Shown here: one piece after another, positions 49,158 through 62,500 of the stretch | Layout: each line of letters opens with the position of its first letter | Numbering within the stretch: the stretch's first letter is position 1 | NCBI GenBank assembly: GCA_964023205.1 | Contig: OZ026847.1 | Span: forward strand, 3,718,819-3,782,818 | Direction: 5' to 3' | Source: Lutraria lutraria | Taxonomy: Eukaryota > Mollusca > Bivalvia > Venerida > Mactridae | DNA length: 64,000 nt | Program-made: the position numbers and the translations under genes | The notes under the pieces: generated by a model | Database searches by the model: none | Told to the model about the DNA's origin: nothing | The model's input: only the letters and a program-made list of their open reading frames with translations

Positions 49158-50334
49158 CACTTGATCAATGTTCTAACTACACCGACTTTAAATTTGAATA
49201 TCTCAGCAACAGCAGTGTTGAATTACACGATTTTTTAAATTCCTGGTTAAAATTATAGTGCATTCATTATTTTGTGAATATTGTGCACCCCGCCAGAATG
49301 TCATAACTGCGAGACACGACAGATTTATTGTTCTAAGTCATCTCCGCAACCGGAGACGCACCACAGTTGAAACATCACAAGCCATCGTTGGACTTCACGG
49401 TCGTCCAATAAGTGCAGAAATCGTCCGTAAACGTTTATGTGCAGCTTGTCTTGGTGGAATACGTGCACGTAGACCTTTCGTGGACTGTCACTAACCTATC
49501 GTCATCGTAGAGCACGTCTACATCTTAGATTTACAAGGGTTGATTGGGCGGGTGTGATTTTTTTCAGATGAGAAGCGTTTCAAGCTGTATAATAATGACG
49601 GCCGTACACGTGTCTATAGACGTATTGGAGAAAGGTACACCGATGCATGCGTCATGGAAACAAACTGAACATTTTGGCGGGGGCTCAGTGATGACATGGG
49701 CAGGAATTTCACTGCATACCAAGACACCTGCTATCATTGTGAATGGTAACTTGACAGCTGTCAGATATCAAAATGAGATTCTACGTCCGGTTGTGATTCC
49801 GCTAATTCAGCAAAACCGTAACATGAAGCTGATGCAAGACGGTGCCACTGCCCATACTGCACGATCTACCATGAACCTCCTTCGGAACAACATAATTAAC
49901 GTTCTGGAATGGCCATCAAAGTCTCCAGACCTGAATCCAATTGAGCATTTGTGGGCTGAACGTGTTAGGAAAGTCTATCGAAACCGACCTCAAAATCTTC
50001 AGCAGCTGCGCATTCAAATTGTCGCAGAATGGAATAGACTTCCTCAAGCGTACTTTAGGGACTTTATTTTGTCGATGAGACAGCGATGTCAGGCGGTAGC
50101 GCGGGCCAATGGAGGATAAACCCGTTATTGACACGTTGGCACTTTGGGTTTTAACCTCTCCCATGATAAAATATGATTTTTTCATGATGACACGTGATAA
50201 TTGTCATGTTGATAAAATAAAATAAATGAAATATGATGCATCTTTTTATGTTTAATGGTTAAAGATTGCAAGTGTATTATAATCATAGCAATTTACAATT
50301 ATACCATCGGTGTAGTTAGAACATTGGTCAAGTG
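49158..50334 (+). mobile_element. Tc1-like transposon, both TIRs present
   Basis: 1177 bp between TA dinucleotides (49156-49157 and 50335-50336). The TIRs are CACTTGATCAATGTTCTAAC and the complement of CACTTGACCAATGTTCTAAC, continuing TACACCG. Length, TA target and transposase motifs place it in Tc1/mariner. Confidence 0.92.
49287..50119 (+). pseudogene. Tc1-like transposase, dead
   Basis: Fragments in order: DRFIVLSHLRNRRRTTVETS (helix-turn-helix region), a stop after RRPFVDCH, DWAGVIFF followed by the displaced SDEKRF frame, FGGGSVMTWAGIS, LMQDGATAHTARSTMNL and SPDLNPIEHLWAERVRK. The 7-T frameshift before the first catalytic Asp and the frame change before FGGG are the same as in the 41.8-kb copy. 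The N-terminal DNA-binding exon is deleted. Confidence 0.87.
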
Positions 50335-50429
50335 TAGTATCGAACGCGATATAGACAGAACACAACACGACACAGGTGGACAGCAATTATTGAAAATACG
50401 TTATATATTAAAGTAATTGGATCTAATAG

Positions 50430-50830
50430 ATAATTATCTTCGTATATTTCACATCTCAAAACTTTTCATACAAGAAAGTTCGTTTTTGTTTTACTAAGGG
50501 TTAAAATGATGAAATTACTTTTAACAAATTTATGAAATTAACAAATTATAAAGTTATGTGTATGTTCGCATAATAGTTTATTTAAATCTCTCGTTGTTCG
50601 AATATTTCTTTCGTCGAATCCAAGACAATACGGCAGTAAACTGATCGTTGAGAAGAATACGCACTCCAAGAAATGGAATAAAACAGAACACCTACTATGT
50701 TACATTTTATTAAAACCAACCCTTTTTGTTACTCAGATACAGATAATGACAGTAATATTACTAATATAATATATAATGTTCTACATGTTTTATAGAGTTA
50801 GTGAAAACTTACTGTACAAATACACTCATA
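50430..50830 (-). repeat. inverted, diverged third copy of BHMT upstream block
   Basis: The reverse strand resembles 39330-39740 and 42930-43320 (AATAGTTTATTTAAATCTCT, TTCTTTCGTCGAATCC, CTGATCG words, TTTTGTTTTACTAAGGGTTA). It lies about 100 bp beyond the Tc1 element and lacks exons. Confidence 0.75.
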
Positions 50831-50994
50831 TATATATCATAAACTTATCACATACTCATAGTTGTTATAAATTAATTAAAAAATGAAGTTTAACACATTG
50901 AAACAGGTATATGATAATCAAGCCCCCATATAATGGAAAAAGAATTGAACCAGATTATTTTGAAAATGTTAGAAGCCTGTCATTTGCAAGTGAA

Positions 50995-51172
50995 GTATTT
51001 TTTCCCTGGCTTAAATGTCCTTTGGTCATTTGGCGACTTTCCAGCTTTAACACTTGAAGAAGACCCGATGCTTACACGTGAAATTTGGTCCCAGGCGGGA
51101 TTTGAACTCACAACGCTGAGGTGATGGTGATAACAAGTCATGGACCCTAACCACTCGACCATGAAAGATGGA
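50995..51172 (-). repeat. tRNA-derived SINE (family 3)
   Basis: The reverse strand has TCATGGTCGAGTGGTTAGGG (A box) and TGAGTTCAAATCCCGCC (B box), then a body beginning GTAAGCATCGGGTCTTCTTC. Confidence 0.75.
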
Positions 51173-53505
51173 CAGGGTAGGGAAACAGTCAATATATGAT
51201 ATTATCAGATCTAAAAGTACTTGATGCTTATTAATATAGACAAGAAAATAATAATATCTAGAGAAGGTGATCAAATAAAATGGAAATATAACTACATGTA
51301 TAATTAACAAACAATAAAAAAAAGAAAAGCATATAGAATTTATATATACAATGTAAGTAAATATATGTGACAGGTGTAGAATTACTCAAAGAACGTAGAT
51401 GAGTAGAAAGAATGCATGGATAATTGGAGCGATATGTAATCTTACGATTATATGAAATTAACATTTCAAATAAAGCTCAAGTCAAATATTTATAAAACAT
51501 GTAGACAAAAAAGATAATAGAATACATTATTTAATGTCTAGGTTAAACGATGTATTTACATTTGGTATCATTTAGATGTCTTATGAATCACAAACTAAAA
51601 ATAGAGACATCGTGATAATCATGTTTTTGAATTTATATACATATTCTCATGTCAGCGCTCATGTCAGATAATTTCTGTATTATGAAGCAAGAACAATGTA
51701 ATCTAACAATGAAATTATAAAATTTGTCATTTGCCACGATGTTTTCATTTTCTTCTTCAAGGCAAGCTCGATCTACCTAACTATCACAGAATCCTTACAC
51801 AGTGCCTAACATAATTACCATACCAATACCAGTGTTAGAATAAGCATCCGTTACATATTAAGTAACACTTACATGTCAATTTATTTGCCATTCCTTACTG
51901 AATCATTTAGATTTGCTGCTGCTTATGAAATGTGGTAGATAGTAATTATTTCAAATTCATTAGGCTAAGTGGCCCACGTGGACAAGCAAAATGTTTACAA
52001 TTATATACAATACAAAGCATTGTTAATTATATAGTACATATGCATAAAACGTTACATATCATAATTACATTTCATTAGGGAGAAGATAATAATGATAATA
52101 AATGTCAATGTTTCAACAATTCAATCAAAAATGACATGTCTATAATTATAAATACATTTCAACATTACAGAGAATAAACTGTTGTATTCAAATATATCAT
52201 GGGAACATATTACATTTGTATAATTTGTCATTTACATAAGAAAGCTATAAATATACATTCCCAATGTTTAATGACATTTTTTAATGACACAAGTGTTTGC
52301 TTTCTCTTCTTCTATTTCATATATGATGGGAATTTATCAAAACAAAAAAATGTATTTTATTATTATCACTTAATGTAATATAGCCTTTGGTATAAAAACA
52401 TGTTACGTCAAGTGACTCAATATTGAATTGTTGTTGGTTTTATAGCAAGTATCCTTTATATTCATATTATGAATTTAAATTTGGACTCAAATACCATTCC
52501 ACTCTTGTCTGTGACATGTAATTTAAAGGGGCATGCTCCGGAACTGTCGTATCTTGGAGGTAAAACCAATTATTACGAAAAGTCAAAGAAGAATGTGCGT
52601 TCAAAAAATGACTGCTAGCCTTTTATTGACGACAACGATTTTCCCGATTCGTCTGAGAATTTAACTGAGCGTGCGCGCTGTCTTTCAAAGCCAATCATAA
52701 TGATCTTTACCTATAATTGTTCGATAGGATAAACTTATATCGCAAAATTGAACATAGCTTGAACAATACTTTCTACTGCACTGCTTGTTGACATTTTTCT
52801 GCGATGTTTTCGGTTTCAACAGATCCTGAAAGGGCCAAGTTGTATAAATGACGAATCCTTTCTGAGGTCGAAATCGGCAGGTTTGGTAAATGTTCAGGTG
52901 TGTATTTTGAGTAAACTAGCGGGATATTTCGTAACTATTTTACAGGGCTTTCATCTAACGATTTAGGCATTAAAATGATACCAATTTGATTGTTATTCGA
53001 TACGCTTCAGTGTAAGGGCATACCTCTTTAAGTCAGTATAAATCAGATAAATCAGCCTTTCATTGTCATACTTGGGTTTGGATCTCATCATTATACATAT
53101 ACAACTAATGTATACAATTGATTTTCTATGTAAATACAAATGTTATCTGATTATATTTCATTTTTGAGCATACTTATTATGGATAAAATGTATTATGTTT
53201 GTGCTTTTTTTACAAATTGAACAAAAATTAATACTAATAGTCTTGCTATGTGACACTCTGTTTCAGTCCCCAAAGGAGATATTGGAATATCTAATTTTCT
53301 GCCGGGGTTATCAATTTGTACTAAAAAGTGACATAATATTTATTCAACTGTTCATGATTACACTACACATCTTCTTGTATATGCATATTTGACATAAAAA
53401 ATGTTATCTTTCTATCTACACCGCAAATACCAATGGGTGAATAAAAACAATAAGATAAAACACTCCTAACTTCATCCAATCATACAGTAATGTGTACTAC
53501 GGATA
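51173..53505. other. RPTP 3' untranslated/flanking region, nothing recognised
   Basis: Very AT-rich. A minus-strand AATAAA lies about 165 bp beyond the RPTP stop (near 53340) and could serve polyadenylation. Around 52540-52900 there is a less AT-rich stretch of unknown nature. No exon was seen. Confidence 0.5.
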
Positions 53506-56500
53506 TTACATGGCAAAATTCGAATAAGTGCTGAACATGTCTATGTACGCTGTTGCACACTGGTGACAAAATTGGTATTGAGCCTGAAAAATAATGCAAA
53601 TATTATGCTTTATATGTTTGTACAGTTCCCAAACAACAAGCATGAAGGTACAACATTGTGGTTTCTATGATCTAAACTAATTAAGACCTGGGACCAATAT
53701 ATACTATTTTTACATTTATCTCAGTTAAGACACTACAAAAGGTCTTGACACTAAATGTTAATTGAAAGAACACGCTTGAAAGATAACAACATTTATTAAA
53801 TTAAACATGATTTTGTGTGCTGCCCATTTACCTAAGACAACTATTTCACAGGACCAATACATTGTTGGAAGTCAAAACAAGGCAAAATATACAATAATAG
53901 AAATGAAAGTAAAGAGACTCAACATCCAACTAATCAAACCTAAGATCATATCTGTAGATAACTGAATGAAACCGTTTTTTTTGGTTTATGTAAGGTGCTT
54001 TATATGGCTACATTTTACTAATTATAATCAAACCTTATTGGGTATGCCTTTATTCCGCACGAGACGTACGTGGCGGACTGTGTTACTGAAACTGACTTGT
54101 TGTTCGCATTCAAGTTTCTCCAACAGTACAGCTGTCGTACAAAATAGTCCACTTCTTTCAAAAGCATTCCTGGTCAATAATATAATGCGAAGTAGAAGGA
54201 TTAACAACCAGTCGAACATTACTCTCTACAGAAAAAATATGATTTAAAGAGCAATTTCAACACATTTACTCTGTCCAATATCTATCAATAAAATACACGG
54301 TCACCCTTACCACAAAAACATATCTATTCGAATAAGACAAAATAAGTCTGTCATTGTTTAAAAAGTTGTAAAAAATAATCAATACGAACATGCAATGGAT
54401 CAACATCGGAGAAGAATCTTCAGATTGATTATCTGCAGCAACCTGGACAGTGTTCACAAATTGTACAAATTCATTAACATTATCAGGAACTTCACGTTCA
54501 TGTCTCCAGCCTGTATACTGATAATGTTCTACCTTTATTTCACCAGGCATTTGCTGAAACAAACAGCATTCATTAAAGAGGCACTAATACAAGTTACAAA
54601 TGTAACACGATCGGTTATGTAAGGCTTCTTATCTCCCCTTATTGATTAACATTTCAAATAGGACAGTGACAGGCGATTCCGTTTTGTGTCAGTTGGTTGA
54701 ACTCCATTGTTCAACCATATTACAGATATGTACGGCGGCCAGTTCACCTAACCAGCACAAACTAACCCTTCCACAAGGTGCAGGCATCTTTTCACGTATG
54801 GAAAAAATCGACATTTTGGTCAGAATTCATAGAAGGGTATAACCTGGCGCGTCCGGGATTTGAACTCGGATGGCCGGTTAACAGCGCAGTAAAGACTGGA
54901 CCAGCAGGTGAGCAAGATGGTAATAATAAACATTAACACTTATTAGGTCAAACAACTGTCGTGCGTAACACGTTACCTTTGCTGTATTTCTAATAGTAAG
55001 AATAGATTTGCTGAATGTTTTTTTCGTCTGAAGTTCGGAACAACTAATTGTGAAGGAATCAACCACCATCGTCTGATTAACCTCTGGAAGATAAACACCA
55101 ACCTTGTGCTGGAAGTAAATTTGAAATTGACTACAATACAATATCAGGACTGAATTACACATTACACTTTTATTAATTGTCTTCGTATGGAATAAAAGCG
55201 ATGAAGTCTATCAGAAAAATAATTTTAGAAATGTTTGAAAACATAATAAATGAAATATTTAAGCGTTAAAATACGTCTTACAAAAAAGCAAAAACAAAAT
55301 ACCTGGTTATAAGACACAACATCATTCATATCAATTATACAAGAACATTTGTTCTGGTAAATGAGGCACAGAAAGTCAGATAAACTTGTTGGGAGTGGAG
55401 TCTGGGCAGAAATATATCTGTTTGTCTTTTTAAAACTCTGAAGAAAACGAATGTCAAAAGTATTACAATATTCTATCTTGGATTTTTCAACTATGAATTG
55501 AATGCAAATGAACCAAATATAATAGGATATGCCACATATACAGTTATTCGTTAAAATACGTTATATCATTGGTAGAAAAAAATAAAGGTATGCATGATAA
55601 ATTAATGAAACCGAAGAAGTAATTAAGGGAACTTTATGTAATGACTTGATTCGTGTTCCACTGAAAGAAGGACACCAAACAACTTATATTGAAGAAAACA
55701 ATTTATCACTGCCTAAAACATGGACACCAGGATGTGTAACATGAATCTTCATTTTAGTTTCAACTATAACAAAATCTTACGTTCATATACACAGCATTTA
55801 TATAATCTGGTTCATTAAATGCTCGATTTAAAAACAGTCTTGGTCGACCTATGTTTCCTGAAATATGAAGAAGATGATAGATGCATTTGCTATGTGATTG
55901 TAAGGAACGAACAATTCTAAACGAGAAAGCTTGTCAAAAGTTCTTTAAAAGTAGGAATATACGTACGCAATAAGTATTTATGTATGTATATTTTAGCAAT
56001 GCGCTGCTATGTAACACGGTATATTCTAAACACACTCGTATCTTTTGCAACAGCCAAAATTATGTCTTATATTAAATTGTGTACCTGGAATGTCTGCTCC
56101 TTGACGATTTTTGTCACTATGGAGCCTGTTGGCTTCTTTAGCTTCTTTCTCATCCTCAGATTCCATCTCTATCTCAAGACCAAGCTCCTAATATATGCAC
56201 ATTGTGTAATATTATATTTAGATAATACATTGCATGTATATCAACTTGGATTTAATGTCAATACTTGTAAATTTGAAGTTTTTTTAACTAATATTTACTG
56301 CGAATTCAAATGTCCCGTGTAATAGTCTTAAGTGTACGTGTATTAAAAATCCACGGTTTATACAAGATACCGATCTCTAGGTTATCTGTTGTTCGGGGAT
56401 TTTAATCCATATTGCTAAATACATAATTTGCAATAAATACCTGAAATTGTTCGGTATAGAATGAATCTTCCTTCGAGGCCATAAATGTTTGAATGTTGTC

Positions 56501-59500
56501 AATGGTAACCGGTTCCGAACCAAATATGAGTGTGTACACAATACCTCTGTATAAGTACTGATATTGTTCCTTTTATGAAATAAAGATAAATGTTCAAACG
56601 AACTAATAAGCGAGCATAATTAGCAAAACTACTTCTCTTCTATCCAATGTATTTCAGCTTTACAGGAGAGAAAAAATATTTGTATTATGCCTTTATTTAT
56701 ATGATCAACTCTCGGGTATGATTCATATTTAGGGATATCATCGTAGCGTGTCTATTATATTACACTTGTTATTAAGTTGAATGTTACGTGGTCTCGCGAA
56801 ACTGGTACAAAATCGATCCTGTCTTGTCCATACTGTCCGAAAGTTTCAATCATAAAACGAAAGAGCAAAAACAGAACAGGCAACAGTTATGATACGACAT
56901 GAAAATGTCATTTGAACATAGTACAATAACTATACTTACATGGGTTTGTACCATGCTGACCCTTTGTTCTCTCAGCGTCTTTACACAGTCCAACACATTG
57001 ACAGCTTGTTCTGTTTTTCCCTGGTCTGTCAGTATGTCTAGAGCTATATACGTACCGGTTCGACCCACACCAGCACTGCAATTACACACACATAAACCAA
57101 TACCATGTTAAAACGATGTCTCACATGAACGAATGTGAACCACTATCGAATATTTCAATAGTCAACAACCAAACATAACACTATATTCCCCAAGCAGCAT
57201 ATCACGTTTTTAAGACAGAACATGTTCTTTACAAAACAACACACAAAACTCAAGAAACATCGTAACGTCTTGCCTATCTATTCTTTTAAGTAATCGCTAT
57301 CATCAATGACGGCAACGATTTGCATTAAGAACACGTTTACTTGTTCAATGTCGCAAATAAATTTGAAATAGAAGGTACTACAAAAGCCTGGAACGATTGA
57401 AGATATTTACTCAAGATGTAAGAACTAGAAGCAGAATTGATGAGGGTAGTTATCCACCGACAAATCAGTGTCGTCTCAAACTATCGAATAACATTGAAAT
57501 AATCTGATTAACGAGGTGAAAGAAGTACGCAAGGTTCTAAGTGCAATTTCGTTTATACCTGCAGTGTACTATCGTCGGTCCTCCATTGTCCGTCTTTAAA
57601 GCTTTCACTCTTTGTCGAAACACTACTAGACTCAACACATTGTCAGGTACACTCTTGTCAGGCCAGGCTGTATAATGCATGTGCGTTAATGATCTCTCTT
57701 TTTGTCCCTGATACAACGTAAGAGGTTTATAAATCAAATTAAGTTTAAAAACACGTTGACTATACTGGGGATTATGGAGGTCTCGCATGAAATTTACGTA
57801 ATATGTTATAAATGTTGCATCTTTTTTTTCAATGTCGTTCCTTGAATGAACATTTTAAGGACCTAGGGCTAATATGAGTAATGATAAATCCTCTAAGTTC
57901 GTGACTCTACATATATATGAAAGTTATATGAAAGTTATCAAAGGATATCTTTGAATACAACCTTGGTGACAGTCATGTTTGTGAGGGTGTATTCTGCATA
58001 TTCGGAACTCCCTTGATGCGTCACTGTGATATCACCATACATGTTACTTGTATTAACTTCCGGCCAATACCTTTCACATTTCATGCCCTGAAAGACACCA
58101 AATATCCAAACAATATATGAAGTCCGAAAAACAAATTCCTCATTATAAATGTATACTAGGCTAAGAGATGTAATAAGAGGATATTCCCTTTTAAACTGAA
58201 AAGAAATCAGTCAATAAAATGAACAAACGCTCTAAAACATCACTACTAATCTATATCAATAACCATCCTTGAATCTGGTTGAGTGTGATATTATTCACTT
58301 TAACATGCAACTGTATTACATAATACGTCTCGTCCAGACATTAAAGGATTGTGGTAAAGTTTTTTTACACATTGTATACAGTCTGCAACTAAAAAATGAA
58401 GACGAATTTATATATATAATTAAGGAATTAAAATATATAAACCTCTGAAGAAAAAAAAGATATACCGTTGTTTCCATCATATTAGTTAGCATTACAATGA
58501 CCTCCGCGTTTTCATACCAAACCATCTTCCAGAACGATATGAACCGGTTTGTAATTTCAGCAGTAGGACCTATGTCAGAATACAATAAATCTCGTGATGT
58601 AATGTCAGACAAGAGAGATAATAAATGGTGTCATTGTACAGTTGACATTTAAAGCAGAGTTTTATCAGATTTTTCATGATTTGTAAATTTGGGCAGAAAT
58701 ATGGCATTTGTGAATAACACAGATTTCGTTGTATGAGTACTTTGACATCGTCAATGCTTATCTAAACATCTGCGTAAAAGACATTTAGTTAAGAGTAGTA
58801 TAGGCGTCTCTTTAAAGGCAAACAAACGGGCGCCATCTTGGATTCTATTTATAGTAACTCATTTGCATATTAGCGTTTACATGATTTAGTCTAGTGTACA
58901 TACACATCATTGTAATAGTCAATGTATCCTAGTGGTCAATTAATCCAACTACACTCTCAGGAGTTAACTACATAACGTCTCTCTATCATTCGTTTTGTTT
59001 GAAACTAAATATTAATTAACAGTTGTAAACCTTTTGTACTCAAAACCCAGTAAATAAAGACCAATTAGCCCTTGAAATCTTTCAATCTGAAAAAAATCAC
59101 CCTTTGGCCTGGTCAGCTCTTAATGTAAACACATTCAATTGATTTGACCATCTATGGAGATTGCAAGAGTTAACATTTTATTTGTACAATACACCTATTC
59201 AAATAATCTCCGTTCTAGCCGTGATTGTCTCACGTCTTATCTCAATAAAACATCACACAGGACGACGGTGGTAACCATTTAATAAAACGACCATACACAG
59301 AAGACCAGATTTCATCCTTAAGTCCAATCAAGGTAATATTTATTAGACATAATAATTCACTCATAGATCAAGTATATTAAAGATGGCTTATTACAGTTTA
59401 TATTGCTTAAAATAAATATTACTCATCTCATGTTAAAAATATAGGAACCTCATTTTGAATAAAGTATTAAACTTCGACGTACCATTAGTAGTTCTATTGA

Positions 59501-62500
59501 ACCGTTTACATTGTACTTGTAAACAGTACTCATGCAGCTACTTCCTGGGTCTAGATCATGGACATACTGCGATGAATTACCTTTGAAAGCCTATGTATTT
59601 CGTTTCGTCATTGACTTTTCTCTTGGTGTAAAAGCAGATAAATATATAAGCAAAATATATAGGCGGCTGTCTTTTGTATTGTTTGCGAAACCATGTACGT
59701 ACTCTATTACATTAACTTGACATATTGTTTGTTTGTTTATTTATGTCATTAATGTTGTTTTTTGTCCATTATCTACTATTTGTTGCAATCTGCAATATGA
59801 CCGTGGTTATCTAACAACTCAAGTTAACGTTAATTGTAACCGTTTACATACTATGTACGAAACAGATGCTTTTGTTTCAATTAGTGAAAGTCATTGATTT
59901 AAGCTGTATTTTCATAAATTTGTTGTTTTATTTATACTCATGTATATTGTACATGTAATTATATATGTTTAACTGTTCATGTATTGGAGGAAAATAAAAC
60001 ATTTACGGTTCAATAGAACTACTAATGGTACGTCGAAGTTTAATACTTTATTCAAAATGAGGTTCCTATATTTTTAACATGAGATGAGTATTATTTATTT
60101 TAAGCAATATAAACTGTAATAAGCCATCTTTAATATACTTGATCAATGAGTGAATTATTATGTCTAATAAATATTACCTTGATTGGACTTAAGGATGAAA
60201 TCTGGTCTTCTGTGTATGGTCTTTTTATAAAATGGTTACCACCGTCGTCCAGTGTGATGTTTTATTGAGATAAGACGTGAGACAATTACGGCTAGAACGG
60301 AGATTATTTGAATAGGTGTATTGTACAAATAAAATGTTAACTCTTGCAATCTCCATAGACGGTCAAATCAATTGAATGTGTTTACATTAAGAGCTGACCA
60401 GGACAAAGGGTGATTTTTTCAGATTGAAAGATTTCAAGGGCTAATTGGTCTTTATTTACTGGGTTTTGAGTACAAAAGGTTTACAACTGTTAAATAATAT
60501 TTAGTTTCAAACAAAACGAATGATAGAGAGACGTTATGTAGTTAACTCCTGAGAGTGTAGTTGGATGAATTGACCTCTAGGATACATTGACTATTACAAT
60601 GATGTGTATGTACACTAGACTAAATCATGTAAACGCTAATATGCAAATGAGTTACCAAAATAAAATCCAAGATGGCGCCCGTTTGGTTGCCTCTAAAGAG
60701 ACGCCTATACTACTGTTAAGATAAATGTACTTATGAGCAGAAGTACACAAACACGGTATTAATGTATACGCTTCTTTTGTCCTTACGATTTCTGTTCGAC
60801 CCGGAAGATTTGAACGATTATGTAAACAGTTAATATAACAAGTTAAAGTTATATCTTGTTTCAGGTAATTAAACTATTATTTGCACACTACATTGTGTAT
60901 TTGTAACAGAATCGTGACAAAAACATACGTACCAACTGATGCGATGTACGCTTTGGTCGTATTGTAACCCTGCAAGAAACGGTGCTGAATTACAAATTTT
61001 GATATGTGTTTCACTTGCCGTAAACAACTACAAGATTTTTGGTTATTCTAAGTTCGCCATGATATAAAGAATGTCATGTCAATAGTTATTACTAACTTCC
61101 TTAATGATCGTCATTCGTCACATAAACTCGCGTATTTTATTACCAAAACGCATTGAAAATAAATATGACGGTATGCTATCCTACTTAAAGTGGTATAATA
61201 TACATATACACTGTACTTACATTAATGTAACAAGCATTAATGAAGAATGTGGGATCATCTTTCAATTTTACTCTGGTATGGTCATCTAGAAAACAATAAT
61301 TAATTTGTATATATTATAAAAATTAAATTAAAACATTCAGTGAATATGTTACCACTGTTTCCAAAGTATTATCTAAATTAAAAGTTTATGAACAAAATAT
61401 TCCGTCTTAGTATCAAAATGTAATATCTGAATAAATGTTTTGTTCATTCAATGTCAGACAATTAGCGTGATTGTCATAAACAACGTTGTAAAATCCATTT
61501 TATGTGTGATCATTACAAACTATTAGAGCTGACGAGACATATACATACAAGGATATATTCCTTTGAATCTATTTAAGGCTCTGTTTTCTGACTTCCTGGC
61601 AACAGAAAAAGTATGGGATGTGGAATGTGGTAGCTCCTGCAATTACCAAATAAAGTACTCGTTATCATAAAATACCTTCTAATTATGACTTATACAGGTA
61701 TCATTTTCAACTATGTTATACATAGACAATTAGCCCATGTACATTTTATAGGTGTTGTTAAATAAATTTAAAATTTATATTCATAACATTATATCAGCCC
61801 TTAAAAATGGATGTACAAATTATGTAATCAGCTTGTTTCCTTGATGGTACTTAATTAAAGAGTTTAATTTATGTCAGTAGTTGTTTAACATGTTTTATCT
61901 AAAGAGACTTTGAACAGACTAAAACACTTAACCTGAAACTCTCGCTTGAAGAATTCAGTATCCTTGTTTGTTACAAATCTATAAAGATCTGACAATTTGA
62001 TTTTCGTAGAAGCATCGATGTTTGCATATTCAACATCGGCTTCTTTAGTACCTTCGACATCGGGTTGATGTCCCTCATTCATTAGCTCAATGTAATTATG
62101 ATTCTCTTTATTTCGACGTGAAGCATTTTGGTAGTCGTTAGTTGCTGAAATAGGAAAATGTTATAAAACTTACTGAACCATCATTACTAAATGACAGTTA
62201 TGTACGTGAAATATATTCCATGAATTGCTATTTGATAGACTAGTATAATCTTCGTAGAATTTTTACTTTTTGTTCATTGTCTAAAATAGACTTATAGTTA
62301 CTTTCAGTTATATATAAAAGTAAACTTATTCAGCTTTACATACATCTAAAAGAGATAAAACATTCAATACAGGGAATATAGCACCATAATAAAATCACAG
62401 ACACTTGTTTAGAAAAAGTTACCACACCCTCCACGATCGCTCTTAAGTAAAGATAACCAGCTCGAAAACGAAAGTAGAAAATAATTTCAGGTCTTTCAAA

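Noticed and set aside
55590..55680. Candidate RPTP exon after TTCTTTCAG near 55670
   Set aside because: It hits a stop in the required phase; the exon 55303-55437 supplies the missing block (KKTNRYISAQ) in perfect phase.
59532..59720. 62-codon frame in the loop of the RPTP intron foldback as a transposase
   Set aside because: Too short and without catalytic motifs.
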